From Streptomyces sp. NBC_01142 (GTDB lineage Bacteria > Actinomycetota > Actinomycetes > Streptomycetales > Streptomycetaceae), in the NCBI RefSeq assembly GCF_026341125.1, contig NZ_JAPEOR010000001.1:3224001-3288000 (forward strand): a stretch of DNA of 64,000 bases, in the 5' to 3' direction. A program made the translations under genes and the position numbers. This document shows positions 34,484 to 44,900 of this stretch, piece by piece. The number at the start of each line of letters is the position of its first letter. Position 1 is the first letter of the stretch. A model generated the notes under the pieces. It was not told the DNA's origin. It did not search any database and was given only the letters and a program-made list of their open reading frames with translations.

Positions 34484-35065
34484 TCAGACAAAGTTGACGA
34501 GACGGATATAGCGCACCCAGTCCCAGTACGGACCGGGATCGGAGTGGTCCGAGCCGGGCACCTCGTGGTGACCGATGATGTGCGCCCGGTCCTTGGGGAT
34601 GCCGTACCGGTTGCAGACGGAGGCGGTGAGCGCCGCCGACTGCGTGTACATCGCATGGGTGAAGTACGAGGGCTGGTCCACCCAGCCCTCGTGCTCGATG
34701 CCGATGCTGCGTGTGTTGTAGTCCCAGCTGCCCGCGTGCCAGGCCACATTGCGTTCCTGTACGCACTGCGCGACATAGCCGTCCGCCGAGCGGACCACAT
34801 AGTGCGCGGAGACCTGCCGCGCCGGGTCCTGGAAGATCCCGACGGTGTCGGCGAAGGTCTCCTGGGCGACATGGATGACCACATACTCGACGGGATACTC
34901 CGAGGGGCGGTCGGATGCCGTGTAGTTGGCCGTCGTCGCGGGCGTCCAGTGGCCGAGCGGATAGTCGGTGTCGGCCCTGGCGGCAGCCTGGGCGCGGCCC
35001 GCGGGCAGCAGGACGCCGGCGGCGGCCGCTGCAGCGGCACCCCGGAGCAGTCGTCTACGGTCCAT
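34484..35065 (-). CDS. Secreted N-acetylmuramoyl-L-alanine amidase
   Basis: This 193-residue protein starts at the ATG at 35065 behind GGAGAGGC. A Tat-like signal peptide opens it (RRRLLRG followed by an Ala-rich stretch and a cleavage-type AQA). The mature part is an Amidase_2 (type 2, PGRP-like) zinc domain: YVVIHVAQETFAD, SAHYVVRSADGYVAQCV, IGIEHEGW and IIGHHEVPGSDHSDPG supply the metal-binding histidines. It would cleave the bond between MurNAc and the stem peptide in peptidoglycan outside the cell. It ends 57 bases before the GAF regulator gene begins. Confidence 0.85.
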   Translation of the reverse strand: MDRRRLLRGAAAAAAAGVLLPAGRAQAAARADTDYPLGHWTPATTANYTASDRPSEYPVEYVVIHVAQETFADTVGIFQDPARQVSAHYVVRSADGYVAQCVQERNVAWHAGSWDYNTRSIGIEHEGWVDQPSYFTHAMYTQSAALTASVCNRYGIPKDRAHIIGHHEVPGSDHSDPGPYWDWVRYIRLVNFV

Positions 35066-35602
35066 GGGGGGAGCCTCTCCTGTGGGGGTGTCGGGGGTCG
35101 GTGCAGTACGGCGGCGACCTCCCGCAGATGGCGGTGGAACCGCCCTGAGGATCCCTTGCCGGCAGCCACTCCTTGCGGATCTCGGCGACAGGGGTGTGGT
35201 TGGTGTCGCAGACATGGGGCCGGTGGGGCGCGCGCGCCCGCCCGGTGCTCGGCCCGTACGCGCCCAGCCGCGGGAGGCCGTGGTCACGGACCCGCCACCG
35301 CACCGGGGCCGGCGGAGAGACTCGACGCCGACGGCCACACGGAAGGCACCTCCGAGAGGCGCCCCAGCCGGTCGGAGTGACCCGGCCGCTGTCTCGATCC
35401 GCGGCCAGGGCACCACCACCCGGGGTTGCGCCCGGCCCGCGAGGCGGTTCTCGGCGTACCGATCGCGGCCGGGCAGCCCTTCGGCGTACCGATCGCGCGG
35501 CGGAGGCAGTCCTCGGTGGCCAGGCCGAGCGTTCCCCCGCCTACCGAAAATCTCCCGGGTGAACTCCTCCTGACGCGCCGCCATCACACTCGCGCGAACC
35601 GT
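35066..35602. other. Intergenic region with a short direct repeat
   Basis: No gene supported in 537 bases. The phrase CGGCGTACCGATCGCG occurs twice (near 35453 and 35481) about 28 bases apart. It should contain the amidase promoter. Confidence 0.45.
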
Positions 35603-36892
35603 TCAGCCGGCCTCGCCGAGTACCTCTGCCTGCACTCCCGCCAGCGCGGCCGCCGGATCGTGGTCCGCCGGCCCGGCCGGCGCCCATCGCCCGCGCTCCT
35701 TGCGGTACGGCCACCAGCGGCCGTCACGCCCCACGCGCAGCTGCACCTCGGCGCCCACCACCGTCCAGCGGCCCGAGCCGCCCGCCCGCAGCCGCGGCCG
35801 GTCGGTGTCCTCCCAGGCCTCGGCGAGCTGTGTCCTCGCCCGGGCGAGGACCTCGGACTCGGGCGTCCACTCCTCCTCGAGCACCGCGAGCGCGGCCGTT
35901 CCGCCGTACCGCCAGGCGCGTACGGCCAGGTCCAGCTCGGTGCTCCGGCGCAGCGTGCCCGCGGCGAGACGTCCCGCGACCATCGGGCCCGGTGCCGCGG
36001 CCGCCAGCCGCACAGCGTCCTGACTCTGCGTCAGCTCCACGTTCAGTGGCTGTTGCCGATGCCCGGGGGAAAGCGCTTCCGTGAGCATTCGGTGCGCCCG
36101 CGCGGCCGCGTCCGCGGCCAGGAACTCCAGCGCCGCGGGGTCGAGCCCCGGAGCGGGAGGGGTCTCCGTGTCCAGGGCGGGTGCCCGGCCGGGCACGTCG
36201 GGCACCGGCGGGGGAGCGGGCAGCGGCGGCAGGACGTCCCGCGCCGAGAACGCTTCGTCGGCCCGCACCCCCACGCGTGTCCGCCCGGTCTCCTGTCCCG
36301 GCGCCGCGGCGCCCGCCCGCGCCACACTCCGTATCTGCAACTCGTCCAGCAGCCGGCGCTCCCCGCGCCCCCGCATCAGCAGCAGCACGAACGGATCCTG
36401 GTCGAGCAGCCGCGCCACCTGGTAACACAGGGCCGCCGTGTGTGGGCAGTGGTCCCATGCCTCGCAGCTGCACGCGGGCTCCAGATCGCCGATCCCCGGC
36501 AGCAGTTCGACCCCGGCCGCCGCCGCGTCCTCCACCAGATGCGGCGGCATCTCGCGGTCGAGCAGCGCCGCGATATGGCCCGCCCGGTCGACCGCCATGT
36601 CCAGGAAGCGGTCCCACTCCTGCGCACTCAGCTCCTGCAACAGCACATCGCTGCGCTGCGCGGTGCCGTCCCGGTCCCGTACGACGGCGGTGATCCGTCC
36701 GGGACGTACGGACACGGCTCCCACCGCACCCTCGCGCGCGTGCCTGCGGCCCTTCTTCAGCTGCTCGCCGTCCAGCGCTGTGTCCTCCAGCGCCTTGAGC
36801 CAGGCCAGGCCCCACCATGTCTGCGCGAACCCCCGGCCCCGCGTCGGCGGCAGCGCGGCGAACGTCCGCTCGATCTCGTCCCTGCCGCTCAT
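35603..36892 (-). CDS. SWIM zinc-finger protein
   Basis: This 429-residue protein starts at the ATG at 36892, overlapping the helicase stop as ATGA. It carries a SWIM zinc-binding motif, PACSCEAWDHCPHTAAL (CxC...CxH), near residue 140, and an Arg/Pro-rich middle. SWIM proteins next to SNF2 helicases are a standing pair in actinobacteria, probably a DNA-binding partner of the helicase; the function of the pair is unknown. The conserved opening AALPPTRGRGFAQTWWGLAW is typical of this family. Confidence 0.85.
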   Translation of the reverse strand: MSGRDEIERTFAALPPTRGRGFAQTWWGLAWLKALEDTALDGEQLKKGRRHAREGAVGAVSVRPGRITAVVRDRDGTAQRSDVLLQELSAQEWDRFLDMAVDRAGHIAALLDREMPPHLVEDAAAAGVELLPGIGDLEPACSCEAWDHCPHTAALCYQVARLLDQDPFVLLLMRGRGERRLLDELQIRSVARAGAAAPGQETGRTRVGVRADEAFSARDVLPPLPAPPPVPDVPGRAPALDTETPPAPGLDPAALEFLAADAAARAHRMLTEALSPGHRQQPLNVELTQSQDAVRLAAAAPGPMVAGRLAAGTLRRSTELDLAVRAWRYGGTAALAVLEEEWTPESEVLARARTQLAEAWEDTDRPRLRAGGSGRWTVVGAEVQLRVGRDGRWWPYRKERGRWAPAGPADHDPAAALAGVQAEVLGEAG

Positions 36893-39846
36893 CGCCCGCT
36901 CCCTCGCAGTTCCACCAGATCCGCCAGTTCGGCGTCGGTCAGTTCGGTCAGCGCGGCCTCGCCGGAGCCGAGCACGGAGTCCGCCAACTCCCGTTTGCGC
37001 GCGAGCATGTCGGCGATCCGGTCCTCGATGGTCCCCTCCGCGATCAGCCGGTGCACCTGCACCGGCTGGGTCTGACCGATGCGGTAGGCGCGGTCGGTGG
37101 CCTGCGCCTCGACCGCGGGGTTCCACCAGCGGTCGTAGTGCACGACATGCTCGGCGCGGGTGAGGTTCAGTCCCGTGCCCGCCGCCTTCAACGACAGCAG
37201 GAAGACGGGCACTTCGCCGTCCTGGAAGCGGTTCACCATCGCCTCGCGCTCGGCGATCGGCGTGCCGCCGTGCAGGAACTGGGTGGGTACTCCCCGGGCC
37301 GCCAGGTGCGTCTCGAGCAGCCGTGCCATCTGCACGTACTGAGTGAAGACCAGCACGCTCGCGTCCTCGGCGAGGATGGTGTCGAGCAGTTCGTCCAACA
37401 GCTCCAGTTTGCCGGAGCGGCCGGCGATCCGGGGCCGTTCCTCCTTGAGGCTGTGCTCCTTCAAGTACTGCGCCGGGTGGTTGCAGATCTGCTTGAGCGC
37501 GGTCAGCAGCTTCACCACCAGGCCGCGCCGCTCCATGCCGCCGGCCTCCGCGATCGCGGCGAGGGTCTCCCGCACCACCGCTTCGTACAGGCCTGTCTGC
37601 TCCCGGGTCAGTGACACGGCCCGGTCGGTCTCGGTCTTGGGCGGCAGCTCGGGCGCGATGCCCGGGTCGGACTTGCGTCGGCGCAGCAGGAACGGCCGTA
37701 CCAGCGCGGCCAGTCGCTGGGCCGCGGCCGGGTCGTTGCCACTCTCCACCGCCTGCGCGTAGCGCGTACGGAACGTGCCGAGACGGCCGAGCAGTCCCGG
37801 CGTGGTCCAGTCGAGGATCGCCCACAGCTCCGAGAGATTGTTCTCCACGGGTGTGCCGCTCAGTGCGACACGCGCCTTCGCCCCGATGGTGCGCAGCTGC
37901 TTGGCGGTCGCGGAATACGGGTTCTTGACGTGCTGCGCCTCGTCGGCGACGACCATGCCCCACGCCACCTGGCCGAGCCTCTCGGCGTCCAGCCGCATCG
38001 TGCCGTACGTCGTGAGCACGAACTCTCCGTCCGCCAGGGAGTCGAGACCGCGCGAGGAGCCATGGAAGCGGCGGACGGCGGTGCCGGGCGCGAACCTCTC
38101 GATCTCGCGCTGCCAGTTGCCCATCAGGGACGTCGGACAGACGACGAGGGTGGGGCCGGCGGCCGACTCGTCGGTCTGCCGGTGCAGATGCAGCGAGATG
38201 AGCGTGATGGTCTTGCCGAGGCCCATGTCGTCGGCGAGACAGCCGCCGAGGCCGAGCGAGGTCATCCGGTGCAGCCAGTTCAGGCCGCGCAGCTGGTAGT
38301 CGCGCAGCGTGGCGGTGAGCGCCGTGGGCTGACCGATCTCCAGCTGCCCGCCCTCGGGATCGGCGAGCCGGTCGCGCAGCTGCGCCAGCCACCCCGACGC
38401 CTGCACCTCGACACGGCGGCCGTCGACCTCGGCCGAGCCGGTCAGTACGGCGCCGAGCGCATCGACCGGAGTGAGCTTGCGGTCCTGGCTCTCGCGGGCT
38501 CGCCGGGCCTCCTCCGGGTCGATGAGCACCCATTGGTCGCGCAGTCGCACGACAGGACGATTCGCTTCGGCGAGCAGGTCCAGCTCGTCCCGAGTGAGCT
38601 GCTGATCTCCCAGTGCGAACCACCAGTTGAAGGCGAGCAGGGCGTCCGCGGACAGGAAGGACGGCAGCCCGGAACCGTCCTTCTGCGGGCCCTCGCCCGC
38701 GGCGTCCTCCTCCGGCGGGCCGATCACCGCGCGCGCGGTGAGTGTGCGCGCCATCTCCTTGGGCCAGTGCACCTGGACGCCGGTCGCCGCCAGTGTCCGC
38801 GCCGCCTCGCCCAGCAGCTCGGTGACCTCTTCGTCGGCGAGCTCGATCGCGTCCGGCACGGCGGCATGGAGCAGCGGGGTGAGCGGCGCCCAGACGCGGG
38901 CTGCCCGTCGCAGCGCGAGCAGGGCGTCCATCCGGGAGCGCGGCCCGAACGTGGTACCCGTCCGCCCGCCTCCCGCCCAGACCTCGGCGGCGTCGGCGAC
39001 GAGCGTCGGATCGCTGACGCTGTGTATCTGGAGCACGGCGCGGAAGGCCGGCTCCGCGCCCGCAGCGTCGGCCTGCCCGAGACCCGGCAGCTCGATACGC
39101 AGCGAGAGCCGTACGCCCGCGTCATGGCCGGCGGCGACGTCCGCGGCCCAGCCGCGCTGGTCGGGCAGCCGCTGCGGCTCGCGCGCCGCGAAGGCGGGGC
39201 CGCCCGCGGCGAGTTGCGCCGCCGGGGTGCGCGGCAGCCCGTCGGCGACCGCGTCGAGGAACGTCCGCAGCAGCCCCTCCGGTGCGGGCAGCAGGACGGG
39301 ATCTGCCTGGTCGTCCAGCGGCACGGCGTGCGCGGCGGCCGGCATGGACGCCGCGAGCGTACGTACCCGCTCCAGGTCGTCGGTGGTCAGCGGGCCGACC
39401 CGCCAGGCGTCGTGATCGGTGGCGGTGAGACCCGGCAACAGCAGCCCTCGTGCGGCGAGTTGGAGAGCGAGGATCGCCGCCGCGCCCCAGAAGGCGGCCG
39501 CGGGGGAGGCGTCGGCGCCGGCCCGGGCCCGGGTGAGGACCGGCAGGGCGTCCCGTACGGGCATCAGCAGCGCTCGTACGGCATGGGGGCGGCCGTCGTC
39601 CGTGACCACGGTGAGCGGCTCGACGGAGCCGGGCGCCACCGGGGGCCGGTCACCGTCGGGGCGCCAGAACGCGATACGGCCGGTGCGGGCCGGGTCTCCG
39701 GGCACGAAGACCGCGGAGCAGCGGGTGAGGTCGGCGAGGGCTGCCTCGGCGAGTGCGCGTTCCGTGGGGCCGGGTTCCGGGAGAGCTGCTTCGGTAGGGG
39801 CCGGTTCGGTAACCGGGGAGGGTGTTGCCGCGGGGAGCCTGTGCAC
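36889..39846 (-). CDS. SNF2-family helicase
   Basis: The likely GTG start at 39846 gives 985 residues; a TTG at 39867 is the alternative. The N-terminal ~450 residues are the SNF2-associated region of bacterial homologues. The ATPase core follows: DYQLRGLNWLHRM, CLADDMGLGKTITLI (Walker A), VVADEAQHVKNP (DEAQ box), LSGTPVENNLSELWAI, then the second RecA lobe with VFTQYVQMARLLE, LSLKAAGTGLNLTRAEHVVH and ATDRAYRIGQTQPVQVH. These enzymes translocate on double-stranded DNA. The SWIM gene overlaps its 3' end. Confidence 0.9.
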   Translation of the reverse strand: MHRLPAATPSPVTEPAPTEAALPEPGPTERALAEAALADLTRCSAVFVPGDPARTGRIAFWRPDGDRPPVAPGSVEPLTVVTDDGRPHAVRALLMPVRDALPVLTRARAGADASPAAAFWGAAAILALQLAARGLLLPGLTATDHDAWRVGPLTTDDLERVRTLAASMPAAAHAVPLDDQADPVLLPAPEGLLRTFLDAVADGLPRTPAAQLAAGGPAFAAREPQRLPDQRGWAADVAAGHDAGVRLSLRIELPGLGQADAAGAEPAFRAVLQIHSVSDPTLVADAAEVWAGGGRTGTTFGPRSRMDALLALRRAARVWAPLTPLLHAAVPDAIELADEEVTELLGEAARTLAATGVQVHWPKEMARTLTARAVIGPPEEDAAGEGPQKDGSGLPSFLSADALLAFNWWFALGDQQLTRDELDLLAEANRPVVRLRDQWVLIDPEEARRARESQDRKLTPVDALGAVLTGSAEVDGRRVEVQASGWLAQLRDRLADPEGGQLEIGQPTALTATLRDYQLRGLNWLHRMTSLGLGGCLADDMGLGKTITLISLHLHRQTDESAAGPTLVVCPTSLMGNWQREIERFAPGTAVRRFHGSSRGLDSLADGEFVLTTYGTMRLDAERLGQVAWGMVVADEAQHVKNPYSATAKQLRTIGAKARVALSGTPVENNLSELWAILDWTTPGLLGRLGTFRTRYAQAVESGNDPAAAQRLAALVRPFLLRRRKSDPGIAPELPPKTETDRAVSLTREQTGLYEAVVRETLAAIAEAGGMERRGLVVKLLTALKQICNHPAQYLKEHSLKEERPRIAGRSGKLELLDELLDTILAEDASVLVFTQYVQMARLLETHLAARGVPTQFLHGGTPIAEREAMVNRFQDGEVPVFLLSLKAAGTGLNLTRAEHVVHYDRWWNPAVEAQATDRAYRIGQTQPVQVHRLIAEGTIEDRIADMLARKRELADSVLGSGEAALTELTDAELADLVELRGSGR

Positions 39847-40166
39847 AGCGATGGATGCATTCCTCAAACTTGACTACTGGATCGGAGTCGCCGAGGGTAC
39901 TCCACACCGCACCCCCGCCGCGCGCTTCGTGTCCGTGACGTGGGTCACTTCGGCCTGAGGGGTGCCTGGGTGGGGTGCCCGGTTGGGGTGCTTGCGGGGG
40001 TGTAGTCAGCACCACCCTGCGCCCCTGGCTGGCCCCCGCTGTGTCCGGGGGGTGGCGTCATGGCCGCGAAGGGGCACTGATACGTACGTTTTCTCAGGTC
40101 AGCGCAGTGAGTACGGCCGGCGCACGGCTCAACGCAAGCGCACGGCCCCACAGACCGGAGACCGCC
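39847..40166. promoter_or_regulatory. Divergent promoter region, helicase and desaturase
   Basis: About 320 bases between two divergently transcribed genes. No gene is supported; promoters for both must lie here but no consensus pair is clear by eye. Confidence 0.4.
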
Positions 40167-41261
40167 ATGCCCCAGGCCACCGCCACCCTCGCGGCCCCCG
40201 CACCACCTGCCCCAGCGCCCGCCCCAGGAGTACGCCCGGCCGCAGGGAGCGATTTCGCCCCGCTGCTGCGGACCGTCAAGGAGCAGGGACTCCTGCAGCG
40301 TCGCTGCGGCTGGTACGCCCGAGGGATCACCGTCAACCTGTTCGCGCTGGCCGCAGTGATCACGGGCATGGCTCTGACCGGCGGCTCCTGGTGGGTGCTG
40401 CTGCTGGCGCCGCTGCTGGCCGTCCTGTCCGCCCGTACCGCCTTCGTCGGCCATGACGCCGGGCATGCCCAGATCACCGGCGACCGCCGCAAGAGCCGGA
40501 TCATCCAGCTCGTCCATGCCAATCTGCTCCTCGGCATGAGCCAGGAATGGTGGAACGACAAGCACAACCGGCACCACGCCAACCCCAACCACATCGAGAA
40601 GGACCCGGACGTCGCGGCCGACATCCTGGTCTTCACACAGAAGCAGGCGGTGGGCCGTGCGGGACTGCGGGGCTGGCTCACCCGGCACCAGGCCTGGCTG
40701 TTCTTCCCGCTGACCACCCTCGAAGGCATCGCGCTGAAGGTCTACGGATTCCAGGCCGTGTTCTCCAAGGAGGCCGGCGCCCGCCAGACAACCCGCTCAC
40801 GCGCCGTCGAAGGGCTGCTGCTGCTCGCCCATGTCGCGGCGTACGCGACCCTGCTGCTGACCACGATGCCGCCGGCCCACGCCCTGGTCTTCGCGCTCAT
40901 TCACCAGATGCTCCTCGGTCTCCACCTGGGCATGGCCTTCGCGCCGAACCACAAGGGGATGGAGATGCCCGACGAGGAGAGCGAAGAGCGCTGGGGCCAT
41001 CTGCGCCGACAGGTCCTCACCTCCCGCAACATCCGGGGCGGACTCGTCACGGACTGGTTCCTCGGCGGGCTCAACTACCAGATCGAGCACCATCTCTTCC
41101 CGAGCATGCCGCGCCCCCACCTGCGGCTCGCCCAACCACTGGTGCGCGCCCACTGCCGCTCCCTCGGCGTCGCGTACACGGAAACGGGCCTCATGGATTC
41201 GTACCGCCAGGCACTGACCCACATGCACGAGGTCGGCGAACCGCTGCGCACCGCCGCATAG
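40167..41261 (+). CDS. Membrane fatty acid desaturase
   Basis: This 364-residue protein starts at the ATG at 40167 after CCGGAG. The three histidine boxes of membrane di-iron desaturases are present: HDAGH near residue 95, HNRHH near 132, QIEHH near 305. Four to six hydrophobic segments surround them. The Q in the third box is the form of acyl-lipid (front-end-like) desaturases. The enzyme introduces a double bond into membrane fatty acyl chains using O2 and a ferredoxin or cytochrome-type electron donor. It is followed after 69 bases by a small membrane protein gene. Confidence 0.88.
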   Translation: MPQATATLAAPAPPAPAPAPGVRPAAGSDFAPLLRTVKEQGLLQRRCGWYARGITVNLFALAAVITGMALTGGSWWVLLLAPLLAVLSARTAFVGHDAGHAQITGDRRKSRIIQLVHANLLLGMSQEWWNDKHNRHHANPNHIEKDPDVAADILVFTQKQAVGRAGLRGWLTRHQAWLFFPLTTLEGIALKVYGFQAVFSKEAGARQTTRSRAVEGLLLLAHVAAYATLLLTTMPPAHALVFALIHQMLLGLHLGMAFAPNHKGMEMPDEESEERWGHLRRQVLTSRNIRGGLVTDWFLGGLNYQIEHHLFPSMPRPHLRLAQPLVRAHCRSLGVAYTETGLMDSYRQALTHMHEVGEPLRTAA

Positions 41262-41330
41262 TGGAACCGTGGAGCGTGCACGCGCGTTCTCACAGCAGGA
41301 GCGGCCGCGGCCGCGAAGGAGGCGTCGGGG

Positions 41331-41513
41331 ATGACCACACGTACGAAGATCGTGATCGGGGGAGTGGCCGTAGGCCTGCTCCTGTGGCCGTTGATCGGAT
41401 TCTGGCTGTCGCTGTTGGTGGTGATCGGGGTGCCGACGGTGGCCTATCTGATGCTGGACCCCAGCCAGCGCCGCAGGCTGCGTCGCATCAACCGCAAGGA
41501 GATAGGCCGCTGA
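41331..41513 (+). CDS. Small membrane protein (60 residues)
   Basis: MTTRTKIVIGGVAVGLLLWP opens a 60-residue protein with two adjacent hydrophobic segments and a basic tail (QRRRLRRINRKEIGR). A GGAGG site precedes the ATG at 41331. It lies in the same direction as the desaturase gene, 69 bases after it, and may be co-transcribed. Function unknown; I recognise no family. Confidence 0.6.
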   Translation: MTTRTKIVIGGVAVGLLLWPLIGFWLSLLVVIGVPTVAYLMLDPSQRRRLRRINRKEIGR

Positions 41514-41957
41514 CGGGCTCCGGCTCAGGGCCCTTCACCGTGCCGGCAGAGTCGAGGACGATCACCGGCACGGAGAGGAGCTGCGCGCGACGGGGCGTGC
41601 ACAAGCCCGGGATCGTGAGCAGCGTCAGGGCGGGCGGAGTGGTACGGCCCGGCGGCACGATCGCCATAGAACTGCCGGACGGGCCGCACCGGCCGGACGG
41701 GCCGCACGAACCGCACCGGCCGCTCGAGCGCGTCTGGAGCAGACCTTCAGCGCGGCGCGAGAGAATCGGCCCCATGGCCGCCCGCGGATCTGCCGATCGC
41801 ACGGTCCGCGGGCGCTGCGCAGGATCAGCTCTCCTCAGGAGTCGCGCGTCAGCTCCACCAGCCTTCCGTAAATCACTTGCCTTCATGATCGGTCCGCTGC
41901 GAGTGTGACGCGCATGATGACTGGAAAGGGGGCCTCGCGATCCTTCGGTGATCGCTG
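41514..41957. other. Intergenic region with short G+C-rich repeats
   Basis: No gene supported. Around 41678-41730 the phrase GGACGGGCCGCAC recurs with CCGCACCGGCCG, a small imperfect tandem array that could form hairpins. Confidence 0.45.
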
Positions 41958-44900
41958 ATGGCCGCACCCCGCACACCCCGAACCCCGCCCCGGACCCACC
42001 CCGAGCCGTTGACTCCGGCGTGGCTGGCGGCCCACTTCGACGCACTGCCCTTCCCCGCCCGCTCCGCTGCCCTCGCGCGGTACGCAAGGACGCTCGCCCC
42101 GAACGCCTATGCCGCCCTCAAGGGCGCACTCGACGCCGGTGACACCGACCAGCGTCACACCGCTCTCTTCCTCGCCGTCGCCCGCCGGGACCTCGACACC
42201 GTCGCCGCGGCGCTCGGCGATCCGCTGCTGCGCCGCCGTGCGCTCTCCGCCGCGATACGGCTGCCCGTCTCCGAACAGGCCCTGACCGAGCTGGCGTTGA
42301 ACGACGCCAGCTCGGTACGTCACGCGGCGTACCGCGTGCTCCGGCTCAGCCGCCGCACCGCTCTCGCCGACACCCTGGTCCCGCACGTGCATGCACGCCA
42401 CGGTGCGCAGGAGGCGGCGCGGCTGCTCATCGCCTGCTCCCCGGCGACTGTCGGGCAGTGGCTCCCCACCTGCGAGCCCCCGCCCGGAACCCTCGCCACG
42501 CTCGCCCGCACCGCCCCCCTGGCCGTCGCGGAACACCTCGCCACCGGGCACGAGAGCCGGAGCGCGGCAGAGCGCCGGAAGTATCTGCGTGCCCACAGGC
42601 TTCTCGCCGCCGTCGTCGCCGAACGCGACCCGGCCGCCGGGCTGCTCCTGCTGGCACGCACCCCCGGCCTGATCACTCCCCGCGCCGCAGTCGCACTGCT
42701 GCGCCGCCCCGCCGACGTACTCGACATCCTGCGCAGGTGCCCGGCCGGTCCGGACGGCACTCCGCGAGAGCTTCTCCGGCTCAGGTCCGGCTCGCTTCCC
42801 CGCTCCGTACTGCGCGCCGTCCGCGCCCTGCCGCCGGACGACCTCACCGCCCTGGTCACCCGCTGCCACACCGACCGCACACGCTTCCACCACCCGGGAC
42901 GCCAGGAAACCGCCCCCGACCCCCTGCTCGTACTGCTGCCGCCCGGCGAACGCCGCCGTACAGCCGAGGCGCGCATCGCCGACCGGACCAGCCTGCGCAT
43001 CATCCAGCCCGCCCTCGCCGCCCTCGCCGGCGAGGACCGGATCGAGCTGATCACCGCTGCGCTGGAGCGCAGCGGACGCAGCCCACTGAGGCTCAGCCGC
43101 TACCTGGCCGTCCTGCCGCTCGACCGGGCGGAACCCCTCCTGCGGGTACAGACCGAACAGCACCGTGCGCACCACCGCATGTTCGCCTGGCCCGCTCTGC
43201 TCGCCTGCGCCGAACTGCACGGCGATCCACAGGAGTTCGCCAGGATCGTCGCCTCCTGCGAGCGAGCCTGGCACGACCAGAACGATGTGCGGCGCTTCGC
43301 CCTGGAACAAGTGGCCGGTGCCCCGCTCCGGCTGCTCGCCGCCGTGGAGGAACGGGTGCTGCGCGACGCCTCGCTCACCGCAGTCCAGTCGCGCGACAGC
43401 ACGGCGGACACGCTCGCCGCCCTGGAACGATGGCTGCGCCGCACCACCGAGCACGCGGCGGCGCGCGGCAACGGCGACCGGGCCGCGTACGCCGCCCGAC
43501 TGCTGTGTGACGTACTCACCGACCCCAGGCGCACCGGCCCGAACAGCGCACTCCGTCTGGACGCCGAAGCCGCCCGGGTCATCTGGTCCGCCGCGGCGGA
43601 CCAACTGCGGCCGCACGCCGGACACTTCGTGCCACTGGCCGAACTCCTTGCCCCTCATCTCGCCGAACTCCCCGAACTCGACTCCCTCGTACGGCGCACG
43701 CTGGAGGACCACGACGATCCGGAACTGGCAGCCCGGGCCGCCTCGGCCTGGACCGCCCCGGCCGGGCCGCGCGAAAGCCGCTGCGCCGAACTGCTGCGGC
43801 TCGACCCGTCGTTCGCGGTCGTCCCCACCGTCCTGCGCACCCTCGCGGAACGGCGCACCGATCTGCTCGACGACGTCCTCGCCGCTGCCCGCGACAACGG
43901 ACTGCGCGGACGCGTCAGGCCGCGGTCCGCACCCTGGGCGCCCCGGGTGCGCCCTGCCGTGACGGGTCGCTGGCTGCCGTTCCAACGCCGTGCCTGGTAC
44001 GAGCAGTCGGCCGCGGTCGCCGCCGACGAATGGGCGCCGGTACGGACCCGGACCGATGCCGCGGCCGCACTGCGTGACCCGGGGCAGCTCCTTGCCCTCG
44101 CCGAACAGGCGCCCCAGCCGGTCTCGGCCGCGGCGCTCGGCGCACTGGGTGGGATCGACGCCATGGAGGACGCCATGCGCGGGCACGTGACGGCGGTGCT
44201 GCTGCGGCACGCGGGCACGGGTGGCGCACGCGGCAGGGCGGCCATGGCTTCCGTCCGCCGAGGGCTCGACACCCTGCCGGACCGCGAGGCGATTGCCCTG
44301 CTGACATCCCTCCTGCACGACCCGGCCGCCCCCGTCGGCACCCGCAAGGAGGCGGCCCGCGGGCTGGGCATGCTCCCCGGCGACGACGCCTTCGCCGCGC
44401 TGGTTGCGGCCTGGGACCTGCCGGAACAGCACCGGGACGTACGGGCAGTGCTGGCCAGGTCCCTGCTGCGCGCGATCGACGCCGACGGCATTGCGCAGCG
44501 CCTGTGGGACCACGTCCGGGAACCGGCCGTCAGGGACGTGGTGATCACCACCAGGACCGACGCCGTCCCGAGCAAAGCGGCGCCCGCTTACACCCGGTTC
44601 CTCGCCCGTCTGCTGGACGCCTGCGGGGAGGGCGACGAGGAGTCCGCGTACGACGGGGAGACCGCGGTCGCCGTGTCCTACGCCCTGCACGCCTGGTCGG
44701 CCGCCGACCCGGAGGCCGGGTACGCCGCGCTCGCCGCGGCGGCCCTCAAACCCCTGCACACACCGCGGGTATGGGAGCCGGCCGTCGCGTATCTGGGATG
44801 CCACGGCGGCGACCCGAGGGCGAGGGGCCCGCTCCTCGAGCTCCTGCGCGCGCTGCTGCGGCGGAGGCACGACGAGAAACCGGACATCAGCGCCTGGGCC

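Noticed and set aside
35426..35590. Possible second gene upstream of the SWIM region on the plus strand
   Set aside because: Only an Arg/Pro-rich G+C artefact frame running into the antisense of the SWIM gene. Repeats there give it a false regularity.
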